A stretch of 64,000 bases of DNA, taken from the NCBI RefSeq assembly GCF_029543245.1, contig NZ_JARQWV010000018.1, positions 62,001 to 126,000 of the forward strand, written 5' to 3'. The stretch comes from Caulobacter endophyticus (GTDB lineage: Bacteria; Pseudomonadota; Alphaproteobacteria; Caulobacterales; Caulobacteraceae). This document shows, piece by piece, positions 44,306 through 51,940 of the stretch (positions are counted from its first letter, which is position 1; every line of letters starts with the position of its first letter). Both the position numbers and the translations under genes were made by a program. The notes under the pieces were generated by a model. The model did not search any database. It was not told the DNA's origin and saw only the letters and a program-made list of their open reading frames with translations.

Positions 44306-44998
44306 CTAGGGCGAGCATCCCGGATCTGGATGCTCGCGGCCGTCGGGGCAGGCGTAGAAGCCCTCGTCGTGGCCGGGCAGGGTGATCCCCTCGTCGGCCA
44401 GGTCGAGGAACCAGCGGCCGTCGCGGAACGGGGCGATGCCGGTGGCGACCATCTCCCGGCTCAGGGCCGGCTCCAGGAACGGAAAGGCCGCCCGCATGCG
44501 CGCGTCGCCGGTCCAGGCCGGGGCGTCCACCAGCCGATAGGCGAAGTTCAGGGTCTTGCCGTCCTCGCCCACCAGCCAGGCGCGGGTGATCTTCCGCCGG
44601 GCGTAGCAGAGCTCGATGCTGGCGGGCAGGGCGCGATTGCGCCTGCGCTCGCGGAACCAGTGGGCGGCCTTGCGGGTCGGGGCCAGCTGCACCTTGCCGG
44701 CCGGGGCGCCGGCGACCTCTTCCATCAGGCCTGCTTCGACCAGGGCGCGGACGGTGTCGAGCCGGGCGGTGCGGTCGCTGATCTCGACGGGCGACACCCC
44801 GGTCAGCACCGCGGCGCACTGGCCCAGCGGCAGGCCCTGGGCGCGGGCGTCGAAGAAGGTCTGAATCTCGGCCACGGCCTGGCCGCTCTCGATCGAGCGG
44901 CGGGCCTGCTCCTCGGGGCTGGGCGCGCAGGCGGCCGGAACCATCAGCAGGGTCAGCAGCAGGGCGCGGGCGCCGCCCAATCCGTTCCGGGCCGTCAT
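44306..44998 (-). CDS. Hypothetical lipoprotein
   Basis: A 230-residue protein with a lipoprotein signal: MTARNGLGGARALLLTLLMVPAAC, with Cys24 as the lipidated residue. The mature part is soluble, with scattered cysteines (LGQCAAVL, LCYARRK, YACPDG) and the ending EHPDPGCSP. No family is recognised. It is convergent with the TonB receptor gene, 12 bases apart. Confidence 0.72.
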   Translation of the reverse strand: MTARNGLGGARALLLTLLMVPAACAPSPEEQARRSIESGQAVAEIQTFFDARAQGLPLGQCAAVLTGVSPVEISDRTARLDTVRALVEAGLMEEVAGAPAGKVQLAPTRKAAHWFRERRRNRALPASIELCYARRKITRAWLVGEDGKTLNFAYRLVDAPAWTGDARMRAAFPFLEPALSREMVATGIAPFRDGRWFLDLADEGITLPGHDEGFYACPDGREHPDPGCSP

Positions 44999-45060
44999 CG
45001 GTTCCTCGCGCCGCCGTGGGTCCGGCGGAAACGATCCAGCGCGACCGAGGTTGCCGCCGC

Positions 45061-45459
45061 TCAGCCGGCGAAGGTCTCCAGCGTCGCGGCCAGGCCGGCC
45101 AGGTTGGCGCTGTTGGCGGCCATGGCCTCGGCGATGTCTGGTCGCTCGGGGATCACCGCGACCACGCCGCCGCCGGCGGCGCGCAGGGTGAAGCCGTCGC
45201 GTTGCAGCTTCAGCAGGTGGCGGCGGGTGGTCTCGATGGGCAGGCCCATGGAACGCGCGATGGCCGTCAGCCGCACGGGACGTTCCCCCGAGGCGTCCTG
45301 CGGCGCGTGGGCCGACAGCCGCAGCGCCGTCAGGAACACCAGGCCCCGCATGATGTCGCCGTCGAACACCGACGACAGCAGGCCCGCGCTGCGCAGCACG
45401 TAGTCGGCGCCGACGTCCAGGTGATGGCGGGCGAGCGTCGATCGGACGTCATTGGGCAT
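45061..45459 (-). CDS. Winged-helix transcriptional regulator (unclassified)
   Basis: A 132-residue protein. The segment PVRLTAIARSMGLPIETTRRHLLKLQRDGFTLRAAGGGVVAVIPE reads as a helix-turn-helix plus wing, like the DNA-binding domain of IclR/MarR-type proteins; the N-terminal half (HHLDVGADYVLRSAGLLSSVFDGDIMRGLVFL) would form a helical dimer interface. The family was not identified. It is divergent from the gene at 45585, with a perfect FNR/FixK-type box between them. Confidence 0.7.
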   Translation of the reverse strand: MPNDVRSTLARHHLDVGADYVLRSAGLLSSVFDGDIMRGLVFLTALRLSAHAPQDASGERPVRLTAIARSMGLPIETTRRHLLKLQRDGFTLRAAGGGVVAVIPERPDIAEAMAANSANLAGLAATLETFAG

Positions 45460-45512
45460 GGGCCTTGTTCCTCCTCTTTGGGGGCAGGTCCCATGCCGCG
45501 CGGCGGGCGGCC

Positions 45513-45526
45513 TTGATCCTGATCAA
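45513..45526. promoter_or_regulatory. Perfect FNR/FixK-type box
   Basis: TTGATCCTGATCAA matches the TTGAT-N4-ATCAA consensus exactly. It is centred 60 bp from the start codon at 45459 and 66 bp from that at 45585, positions suited to control of either divergent promoter. Confidence 0.75.
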
Positions 45527-45584
45527 GGCGCGAACGGCGATCTTGCGGCAGGAGGCGCGGCCAGTACCAGGAGTCCCCCCAACG

Positions 45585-45839
45585 ATGTCGCCCGCCGGTC
45601 CTTCCGATCCTCCAGGCCTGCCCGGCCCCGACGTGCCGGCCTTCACCGGCGAGGACATCGTGCGCCTGTTCGCCGCCACCTACCTGCCGCTGTGCCGCTC
45701 GCTCGAGGCGGCCGGCGCCCTCGATCCGGCCGCCCTGGCCCGCGACATCCGCGCCCGCCTCGACCCCCAGCCCGGCGAGCCCTGGGAAATCCTGGCGGCG
45801 GCGCTGTGCAAGGTGCTGGACGAGGCGGGGCGGGGGTAG
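45585..45839 (+). CDS. Small conserved protein, paralogue of the one at 46719
   Basis: An 84-residue protein from ATG 45585 (MSPAGPSDPPGLPG). The core FTGEDIVRLFAATYLPLCRSLEAAGALDPAALARDI is closely related to residues 7-46 of the small protein at 46719-46988. The longer in-frame upstream extension runs through the FixK box and was rejected. It is predicted helical, with no membrane segment or signal peptide. The family is unknown to me. The FixK-type box upstream suggests induction at low oxygen. Confidence 0.68.
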   Translation: MSPAGPSDPPGLPGPDVPAFTGEDIVRLFAATYLPLCRSLEAAGALDPAALARDIRARLDPQPGEPWEILAAALCKVLDEAGRG

Positions 45840-45870
45840 GGGGCATCCAGCAACTCCGCCCATTCTTCCC

Positions 45871-45978
45871 GAGCATCCCCGCGAAGGCGGGGATCCAAGC
45901 CGCCTCTCAGGATGGGGCTGTGATCGTGGGCGACCCGCAGGCCCCGCTTGGATCCCCGCCTTCGCGGGGAAAGTCGGA
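45871..45978. repeat. Family A inverted-doublet repeat, copy 4
   Basis: CATCCCCGCGAAGGCGGGGA and TCCCCGCCTTCGCGGGGAAA, with the AAGC...GCTTGGATCC spacer borders seen in the other copies. Confidence 0.85.
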
Positions 45979-46003
45979 TTTTTTGGGGGGCGGGTGATGC
46001 CCC

Positions 46004-46399
46004 TCAGTCCTCGATCGCCTCGATCCCCTGCTGCTTCAGCGCCTCCAGGTGCTGTCGCATGGCCGCCAGCTGCTGCGGCGCATGACCGGTCCAGTCCTCG
46101 ACCTCGCCGATTATCCGCAGCGGGTCGCGGGTGCGGTACGACCGCGTCGGATTGCCGGGGAACTTCTTGTCGGTGACGTTGGGGTCGTCCTCGAACGGCC
46201 CGGTCGGCTCGACCACATAGATCCGCCCGCCCCCCTCGCCCTGAGCCAGCTCCGCGCCCCAGGTCGCCGCGTCCAGCGTGGCGGCGAAATAGACGAAGGC
46301 GGCGGCCTTGCGCGATCCGTAGTTCGAGACCCGGCCCGCCTCGATCAGGTCGCCCGCCGAAAGATCCGCCTTGGCGCCGTGATAATAGGTCGTGGCCAT
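46004..46399 (-). CDS. arr: Rifampin ADP-ribosyltransferase
   Basis: A 131-residue enzyme that inactivates rifamycins by NAD-dependent ADP-ribosylation of the C23 hydroxyl. From MATTYYHGAKADLSAGDLIE the sequence follows the Arr family throughout. The catalytic residues known from the Mycobacterium smegmatis enzyme (His19, Tyr49, Asp84) correspond to His7, Tyr37 and Asp72 here with a constant offset, in YYHG, FVYFAA and GPFEDDPN. GNPTRSYRTRDPLRIIGEVEDW follows. Composition matches the chromosome and no mobile element is adjacent, so it looks like an intrinsic copy. Confidence 0.93.
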   Translation of the reverse strand: MATTYYHGAKADLSAGDLIEAGRVSNYGSRKAAAFVYFAATLDAATWGAELAQGEGGGRIYVVEPTGPFEDDPNVTDKKFPGNPTRSYRTRDPLRIIGEVEDWTGHAPQQLAAMRQHLEALKQQGIEAIED

Positions 46400-46565
46400 G
46401 GTCGCCTCCGCTTCGAGAAGACCCCGCAGACTGCGCATATTTCGGCGCCCGCCAATTCTTGAACGCAGGTTTTTCGGGCTTAGATCTGGATCACCCGCCC
46501 GGCCATCGAGGTCCGGGGCCTGCTGCCCTGGCCCATTCCGCGTTGGAGGAGCCGGTTGGGGCCGT

Positions 46566-46711
46566 GAGGAATTGCTCCCTCTCCCATAGGGAGAGGGCCG
46601 GGGTGAGGGGTTACGGCGTTCGACGGAGCGCCGGCACATCGTCCGACCTCGTAACCCCTCACCCTCCCAGGCTATCGCCTGGGCCCCTCCCTCTCCCTCT
46701 GGGAGAGGGTT
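46566..46711. repeat. Variant B/D-like inverted doublet
   Basis: CCCTCTCCCATAGGGAGAGGG, CCGGGGTGAGGGGTTACG is mirrored by CGTAACCCCTCACCCTCCCA, GGGCCCCTCCCTCTCCCTCTG. It fills the right part of the 319-bp gap between arr and the next gene; nothing is recognised in 46400-46565. Confidence 0.72.
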
Positions 46712-46718
46712 CATGCGC

Positions 46719-46988
46719 CTACCCCAATCCCCCCGCGATCACCCGCAGCGCCGGCTCGCGCCTCGGCCCGGGCTGCGGCCTTGGCCGGCGCAGCACGATC
46801 TGCAAGGCCTCGACCATGGCCGCGCTGGCGGTTTCCTCGCCCGGCGCCACGTACAGGCTCATGGCGTTCGCCAGCTCGGCGCGGTCGAGCACGCCGGCGG
46901 TCTCGAGCCGCTCGCACAGCGGCAGCCAGGTGGCCGCAAACAGCTTGATCAGGTCGGTGGGCGTGAAGTCGGCGACGGTGGCCGTCAT
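46719..46988 (-). CDS. Small conserved protein co-transcribed with a chemoreceptor
   Basis: An 89-residue protein from ATG 46986-46988 (MTATVADFTPTDLIKLFAAT). FTPTDLIKLFAATWLPLCERLETAGVLDRAELANAM is the same motif as in the protein at 45585. Its ATG overlaps the chemoreceptor stop (TGATG), so the two are coupled. The tail RRPRPQPGPRREPALRVIAGGLG is basic and unlike its paralogue. Function unknown; a receptor-associated role is inferred from coupling only. Confidence 0.7.
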   Translation of the reverse strand: MTATVADFTPTDLIKLFAATWLPLCERLETAGVLDRAELANAMSLYVAPGEETASAAMVEALQIVLRRPRPQPGPRREPALRVIAGGLG

Positions 46989-48598
46989 CAGGCGGCCCAC
47001 TGGCTGGACTTCGCGGCGGGCGCGGTCTCCTCGCGGGTGCGGAACAGGCCGATGCGGGCGGCCAGTTCGGCGGCCTCGGCGTTGAGGGCGTGGGCGGCCG
47101 CCGTGCTCTCCTGGACCATGGCCGCGTTCTGCTGCACCACGCGGTCCATCGCGCCCATGGTGGTGTTGACCTCGCCCAGGTTCGAGGCCTGGTCGGCGGC
47201 CGAGCGGGCGATGGCGTCGATCTGCACGTCGATCTCGGCCACGCGGGCGACGATGCGCTGCAGGGCCTGCCGGGTCTTGCCCACGCGCTCGACGCCTGCG
47301 GCCACCTGGTCGCCCGAGACGGCCACCAGGCTCTTGATCTCGCGGGCGGCGTCGGCGCTGCGCTGGGCCAGGGCTCGCACTTCCTGCGCGACGACCGCGA
47401 AACCCTTGCCCGCGTCGCCGGCGCGGGCCGCCTCGACCCCGGCGTTCAGCGCCAGAAGGTTGGTCTGGAAGGCGATCTCGTCGATCGCCCCGATGATCTG
47501 GCCGATCTGGCCCGACGAGGTCTCGATCAGGGTCATGGCCTCGACCGCCTCGGTGACCACGGGGTCGGAGCGCTCGGCTTCCTCGCGGGCGCGGGCGGCG
47601 GCGGCGTTGGCCTTGCGGGCGTTGTCGGCGGTCTCGTTGACGGTGGCGGTGATCTGGCTGAGCGCGGTCGAGGTCTCCACCAGGCTGGCGGCCTGGTCCT
47701 CGGTGCGGTTGGCCAGCTCGTCGGAGGCGCGGCTCATCTCGGCCACGCCCGCGCTCATGCTGGCGGCGTTGCCGCTGATCTCGCCCAGGGCCGCGCGCAG
47801 CTTGGCCACGGCGTCGTTGAAGTCCTGGCGCAGCGGCTCGTACTGGGCGGAAAAGCGGGTGTCGAGGCGCGAGGTCAGGTCGCCCCCGGCCAGTTGGCGC
47901 AGGGCGTGGGCCAGGTGCTCGACCACCTGGGTCTGCTCGGCCTCCATGGCCGCCTTCAGCCGGGCGCGCTCGGCGTTGGCGCGGTCGGCGGCGGCGCGCT
48001 CGGCCAGGGCCGCGGCATTGGCCTCGTCAGCGGCGCGGGCGGCGCGTTCGGAGGCCTGCGTGCGGGCGTTGACGGTGACGAACAGGCGCGAGACCCCGGC
48101 CGTCAGCCAGATCAGCGACCAGGCGGTGGTCAGCGTCATGGCCGCGCGCAGGGCCAGCGCCAGCGGGCTCTCGTCGACCGCCAGGCGGTGCGGGAAGGCG
48201 CCGGCGGCGATCAGGTCGACGCCGATCACGGCCGCCGCCCCCGCGGCCACCACCCGCCAGTCGCCATAGGCCACCAGCAGGGCCAGCGCCGCCAGGAAGG
48301 CCATGCGGGCCTCGTCCTGCAGGGGATGGCCGCGGAAGGCCAGCACGAACAGGGCGACCTGGCCGACCAGGGCCAGGGCCGTGCACAGCTGCTGGGCCAG
48401 GCGGTCGCGCCACAGGCCGTAGGCGGCCAGCACCAGCACCGCCAGGGCCGCCGAGCCCGCCGCCGGAACCAGCAGCGGCGCCCCGGTCAGCAGGCAGGCG
48501 ATCGGAACCACGGCGGCGCTGGCCGCCACGCAGCCGATCACCAGTTGGCCGCCGACCCGGCGCTGGGCCTCAATACTGTCGAACTGGATCAAACGCAC
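46988..48598 (-). CDS. Methyl-accepting chemotaxis protein with polytopic membrane sensor
   Basis: A 536-residue receptor from a GTG at 48596-48598 (VRLIQFDSIEAQRRVGGQ), preceded by CGGAGGCGGGC; an upstream ATG would add 24 residues without a ribosome site. Residues 20-190 form six or seven spans with almost no periplasmic part, so sensing is probably in the membrane or via the energy state. A HAMP-like helix (LAHALRQLAGGDLTSRL) leads to the signalling domain, with tip DEIAFQTNLLALNAGVEAAR and VVQQNAAMVQESTAAAHAL. It has no CheR-binding pentapeptide (ends SSQWAA), unlike the receptor at 20.8 kb. Confidence 0.9.
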   Translation of the reverse strand: MRLIQFDSIEAQRRVGGQLVIGCVAASAAVVPIACLLTGAPLLVPAAGSAALAVLVLAAYGLWRDRLAQQLCTALALVGQVALFVLAFRGHPLQDEARMAFLAALALLVAYGDWRVVAAGAAAVIGVDLIAAGAFPHRLAVDESPLALALRAAMTLTTAWSLIWLTAGVSRLFVTVNARTQASERAARAADEANAAALAERAAADRANAERARLKAAMEAEQTQVVEHLAHALRQLAGGDLTSRLDTRFSAQYEPLRQDFNDAVAKLRAALGEISGNAASMSAGVAEMSRASDELANRTEDQAASLVETSTALSQITATVNETADNARKANAAAARAREEAERSDPVVTEAVEAMTLIETSSGQIGQIIGAIDEIAFQTNLLALNAGVEAARAGDAGKGFAVVAQEVRALAQRSADAAREIKSLVAVSGDQVAAGVERVGKTRQALQRIVARVAEIDVQIDAIARSAADQASNLGEVNTTMGAMDRVVQQNAAMVQESTAAAHALNAEAAELAARIGLFRTREETAPAAKSSQWAA

Positions 48599-48682
48599 GC
48601 CCGCCTCCGGTATTTCACGGCAAGCATCCGGGATGAGCGTTAATCGGTCGTGACAAAAACGGCGAAACAACGTGCGTGGTTA

Positions 48683-48700
48683 CTACGTACCAATACGTAG
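48683..48700. promoter_or_regulatory. Palindrome CTACGTA-N4-TACGTAG
   Basis: A perfect 7-bp inverted repeat with spacer CCAA, in the divergent gap between the chemoreceptor and the sensor kinase. The half-site read outward is GTACGTAG on one side, matching the GTAMGTAG pattern described for FixJ-class regulators. Confidence 0.5.
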
Positions 48701-48713
48701 ATGCCGCATCAAT

Positions 48714-48732
48714 GTTCTCAAAATGGGAGAAC
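48714..48732. promoter_or_regulatory. Palindrome GTTCTC-N7-GAGAAC
   Basis: A perfect 6-bp inverted repeat 13 bp from the preceding palindrome. It is not the direct-repeat LexA box of alphaproteobacteria (GTTC-N7-GTTC). The regulator is unknown. Confidence 0.45.
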
Positions 48733-48834
48733 GACGACATGGCTTTCCGGAATATTGGTCGTGCGCGACCGTCCGACGGCGGATGACGTCAACCTGTTGT
48801 GGCCGCGGCGCGCGGGGCTGTGTAAGCCTTGGCC

Positions 48835-50169
48835 ATGGCTTCGACGGTGCAAGACATCCTGCGGCGGCCCAAGGGTCTGATCGGCCGCTCCATACTGGTG
48901 GTGGCGGCGATCGTTTTCGTGCAGCTGGCGGCCAGCGTCGCCTTCTACCAGGCGATCGACCGCCAGACCCTGCGCGAGGACCACGCCCGCCGCATCGCCG
49001 AGCTCTTGGTGGTGGGCGACCGGGTCAGCCGCCTGTCGCAGGCCGATCTCGACCAGGTGATGACCTCCCGCTACCTCGAGGCCGAGATCGTCGCCGCCCC
49101 GCCGCAGACGCCTTCGCGGGCCAGGGCCGAGACCGGCGAGGCCGACGCCATCGTCCGCTATGTCCGCCAGTGGGAGCCGGGCCTGGCCAAGCGCCCCCTG
49201 CGCCTGTGGTCGGAGGACCAGTCGGACGGCGGCCGCGATCTCGTCGGCGCCATGGGCCTGTCGGACGGCCGCTGGCTGTCGTTCCGCTCGCGCCACTTCC
49301 CGCGCCCCTGGCCGATCGCCCTGCGCGCGGTGGCCACCACCCTGGCCTTCTCCCTGGCCTGCGTGGCCCTGGGGGCCTACGCCCTGCGCCAGCTGGGCGA
49401 GCCGCTGCGCCGCCTGGCCGAGGCCGCCGGCCGGGTGGGCGAGGGGCCGCCCCAGCCGGTGGTGATCGAGGGGCCGACCGACCTGGCCGAGCTGGGCCGC
49501 GCCTTCAACGACATGCAGCAGCGCATCACCGGCCTGATCGAAGACCAGGCCCGGGCCATGGAGGCGCTCAGCCACGACCTGCGCACGCCCCTGGCCCGGC
49601 TGAAGCTGGCCTCGGACTATGTCGAGCCCGAGGACATCCGCGCCCTGGTCGGCGGCAATGTCGACGAGCTGGAGGAGATGCTGCGCTCGCTGTCGGCCTG
49701 GCTGAGGGCTCAGCACGCGGCCAGCACCGCCGAGAGCGTCGACCTGCCGGCCCTGATCCGCGCGGTGATCGCCCGCTGGCCCAAGCTGGCCCGCTACGAG
49801 GGGCCCAGGTCGCTGACCGTCAGCACCCACCGCGACCCGCTGGAACAGGCCCTGATCCGCATCGTCGACAACGCCGTGCGCTTCGGCGGCAAGGCCAAGG
49901 TGCGCCTGATCCCTGCCGATCCGGAAAGCGGCGAGGACGGCCCCCGCATCGAGGTGCTCGACCAGGGCCCGGGCCTCACCGACGAGGTGCTGGCCCGCAT
50001 CTACGAGCCCTTCTTCCGCGGCGACGCCGCCCGCGCCCGCGACACCGGGGGCTTCGGCCTCGGCATCCCCACCGCCGACCGCCTGCTCAAGCGCTTCGGC
50101 GGCCGCCTCGAGATCGCCAACCGCAACGGCGGCGGCGTCAGCGCCAGCGTCTGGCCCCCGACGGGGTAG
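48835..50169 (+). CDS. EnvZ-like sensor histidine kinase, orphan
   Basis: A 444-residue inner-membrane kinase. Span 1 is at about 18-38, a periplasmic region at about 39-160, span 2 at about 160-183, then HAMP (LRQLGEPLRRLAEAAGRVGEG), HisKA with His247 in EALSHDLRTPLARLKL, and the ATPase with DNAVRFGG, DQGPGLTDE and TGGFGLGIPTADRL. It lacks the receiver of the hybrid kinases. No response-regulator gene flanks it. The ATG at 48835 is chosen over a TTG two codons earlier. It is transcribed divergently from the chemoreceptor. Confidence 0.9.
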   Translation: MASTVQDILRRPKGLIGRSILVVAAIVFVQLAASVAFYQAIDRQTLREDHARRIAELLVVGDRVSRLSQADLDQVMTSRYLEAEIVAAPPQTPSRARAETGEADAIVRYVRQWEPGLAKRPLRLWSEDQSDGGRDLVGAMGLSDGRWLSFRSRHFPRPWPIALRAVATTLAFSLACVALGAYALRQLGEPLRRLAEAAGRVGEGPPQPVVIEGPTDLAELGRAFNDMQQRITGLIEDQARAMEALSHDLRTPLARLKLASDYVEPEDIRALVGGNVDELEEMLRSLSAWLRAQHAASTAESVDLPALIRAVIARWPKLARYEGPRSLTVSTHRDPLEQALIRIVDNAVRFGGKAKVRLIPADPESGEDGPRIEVLDQGPGLTDEVLARIYEPFFRGDAARARDTGGFGLGIPTADRLLKRFGGRLEIANRNGGGVSASVWPPTG

Positions 50170-50185
50170 GGGTAGGGGCGCGCCC

Positions 50186-51940
50186 CTACGGGCAGAAGTA
50201 GCCGCGATAGGCGCCGGTCTCCTTCTCGTCGCGGATCGACCAGGTCTCCAGCTTGCCGGTGCTGGAGGTCCTGATGAAAACCCCGCCCGTCAGTTTCGTC
50301 GTGAAGCTATAGTCGGGCGCGTCGGACAGGTCCCAGCGGCCGTCGCCGCCCGCGAGCACCCTTAGCGTCGCCTCCTGGCCGCCGGGCCTGACATAGGTCA
50401 GGGCCGAGCCGGGCGCGGCCCAGCAGGTCCAGTAGGCGGCCTTGCCGTTGGGGCCCAGGATCTCGTAGCCGGCGTTTTCGCGGAAGCTCCATTGGAAGAT
50501 GTCGGGCGTCTCGGCCGTCAGGGTCAGCCGGTAGGGCCTGGCCGCGTTCTGGCGGCCCACCGACAGCAGATAGACCCCGTCCTTGGGCAGGATGGCGCTG
50601 AGCCCGGTCTTGTCGACACCGTCGGCGTCCAGCATCCGATCGCCTTCGGGCGTGTAGAGCGTGACCGACAGTCCGCCCGCGCCGGCGGCGCCGGCCGTGG
50701 CCTGCAGCACCGAGCCGGCCTCGCCGATGAAGGCGAAGAGGTCGACCGACGCGCCGACCTTGCCGGCCGGCCGCTGCACCGGCTTGCCGATCTCGGCGGC
50801 CAGCACGCCCGGCGGCGGGACGAGCTTGGGCAGGGGCGCAAGCGGGGCGGGCGGCTGGGGCGGCGCGGGCGGGGTCGTCGGCTTTATGGGTTCGGCCTGT
50901 TCCCGGGGCGTCGGCGCGGCGGCGACTTGCGTGGGGAGCGGCGCGGGCGCAGGCGGGGGCGACCAGGGCTTGTACGGCCGCCGGTCGGTGTCGATCTTCA
51001 GCCGATAGGGCGTGACCGGCGGATCGCCGCTGGTCCAGGCCGAGACGACATAGGTTCCCGCCGTCTTGGCCGTCGCCGACAGCTGCCGCTCGGGGTTCCT
51101 CGGGTGGGTCCCGGCGATGTAGCGGCCGCCGGGATTGGCGACGACCATGGTGATCTTGGAGCCGGTCTCCAGCACCTCCAGCCGCAGCGTCTCGCCCGCC
51201 TCCAGCGGCACGGCGAAGTGTTCGGACTGGTCGAGATTGTCGATCATGTCGAGATCGCTCTCGACGATCAGCGGCGCAGCGACCGCCAGGGGCGCCTTCT
51301 GGGTCGACTGGCGCCAGGGCGGCAGGACCAGCAGCGTCGGATCGCGCGGCGGCGCGGGCTGGGGCCTGGCCGAGGCCAGCAGCGGCCGGGCCGCCGCCGC
51401 CCGCAGCGCCGGATTGGCCGCCAGGCTGCGGGCGTTGGCGGCGATCGCCGCGTCGACCAGGCCGGCCAGGCCGCCCGTACCGCCCTTGACCTCCACCGCT
51501 TCGCGGGTCGACAGCCGGCCGATCTCGGCTCCGGTCGCGCGGTCGGTCAGGGTCCAGTCCACCGCGACCTCGACCTTGCCGGTGACGGCGTTCATCGAGG
51601 CGAAGCCGTAGTTGGGCAGGCAGACGTCGGCCAGGGTCACCCGGGCCAGGCCCGCGACCCCGACGGCCGCGAAGCCTGCGCCGTTGACCATCACGCCGGC
51701 CTTGCTCAGTTCCTCGCGCAGGCCGACATCGGCCTGGCCGGTGGTGAAGGCGCGGCGCATCTCCGCGCCCGTCAGCGGCCCCTGCTTGATGCAGATCGCG
51801 CCGCCCTTCAGCACCGAGGCGGCCTGCTGCTCGGCCGGCGCGGCGGCCAGCGGCGCGAGGTCGACGGTCAGGACCTGGGCTTGGGCCGATGCGGCCATCG
51901 CCGCCGTCGCGGCGGCGCTCAGGAGGAGGGCGCGGCTCAT
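50186..51940 (-). CDS. Secreted multidomain protein with PPC-like segments
   Basis: A 584-residue exported protein (signal MSRALLLSAAATAAMAASAQA). The N-terminal part resembles a lipoprotein-like curli/CsgG-type fold (VEVAVDWTLTDRATGAEIGRL), an impression only. Two beta-rich units follow, each ending like a bacterial pre-peptidase domain (TAGTYVVSAWTSGDPPVTPYRL and KDGVYLLSVGRQNAARPYRL), separated by a Pro-rich linker. The C-terminus holds ENAGYEILGPNGKAAYWTCW. Its ATG overlaps the stop of the upstream gene by 4 bases (ATGA), so the two form an operon. Confidence 0.72.
   Translation of the reverse strand: MSRALLLSAAATAAMAASAQAQVLTVDLAPLAAAPAEQQAASVLKGGAICIKQGPLTGAEMRRAFTTGQADVGLREELSKAGVMVNGAGFAAVGVAGLARVTLADVCLPNYGFASMNAVTGKVEVAVDWTLTDRATGAEIGRLSTREAVEVKGGTGGLAGLVDAAIAANARSLAANPALRAAAARPLLASARPQPAPPRDPTLLVLPPWRQSTQKAPLAVAAPLIVESDLDMIDNLDQSEHFAVPLEAGETLRLEVLETGSKITMVVANPGGRYIAGTHPRNPERQLSATAKTAGTYVVSAWTSGDPPVTPYRLKIDTDRRPYKPWSPPPAPAPLPTQVAAAPTPREQAEPIKPTTPPAPPQPPAPLAPLPKLVPPPGVLAAEIGKPVQRPAGKVGASVDLFAFIGEAGSVLQATAGAAGAGGLSVTLYTPEGDRMLDADGVDKTGLSAILPKDGVYLLSVGRQNAARPYRLTLTAETPDIFQWSFRENAGYEILGPNGKAAYWTCWAAPGSALTYVRPGGQEATLRVLAGGDGRWDLSDAPDYSFTTKLTGGVFIRTSSTGKLETWSIRDEKETGAYRGYFCP

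Noticed and set aside
48714..48732. GTTCTC-N7-GAGAAC as a LexA (SOS) box
   Set aside because: Alphaproteobacterial LexA uses the direct repeat GTTC-N7-GTTC; this element is an inverted repeat and the neighbouring genes are not SOS genes.
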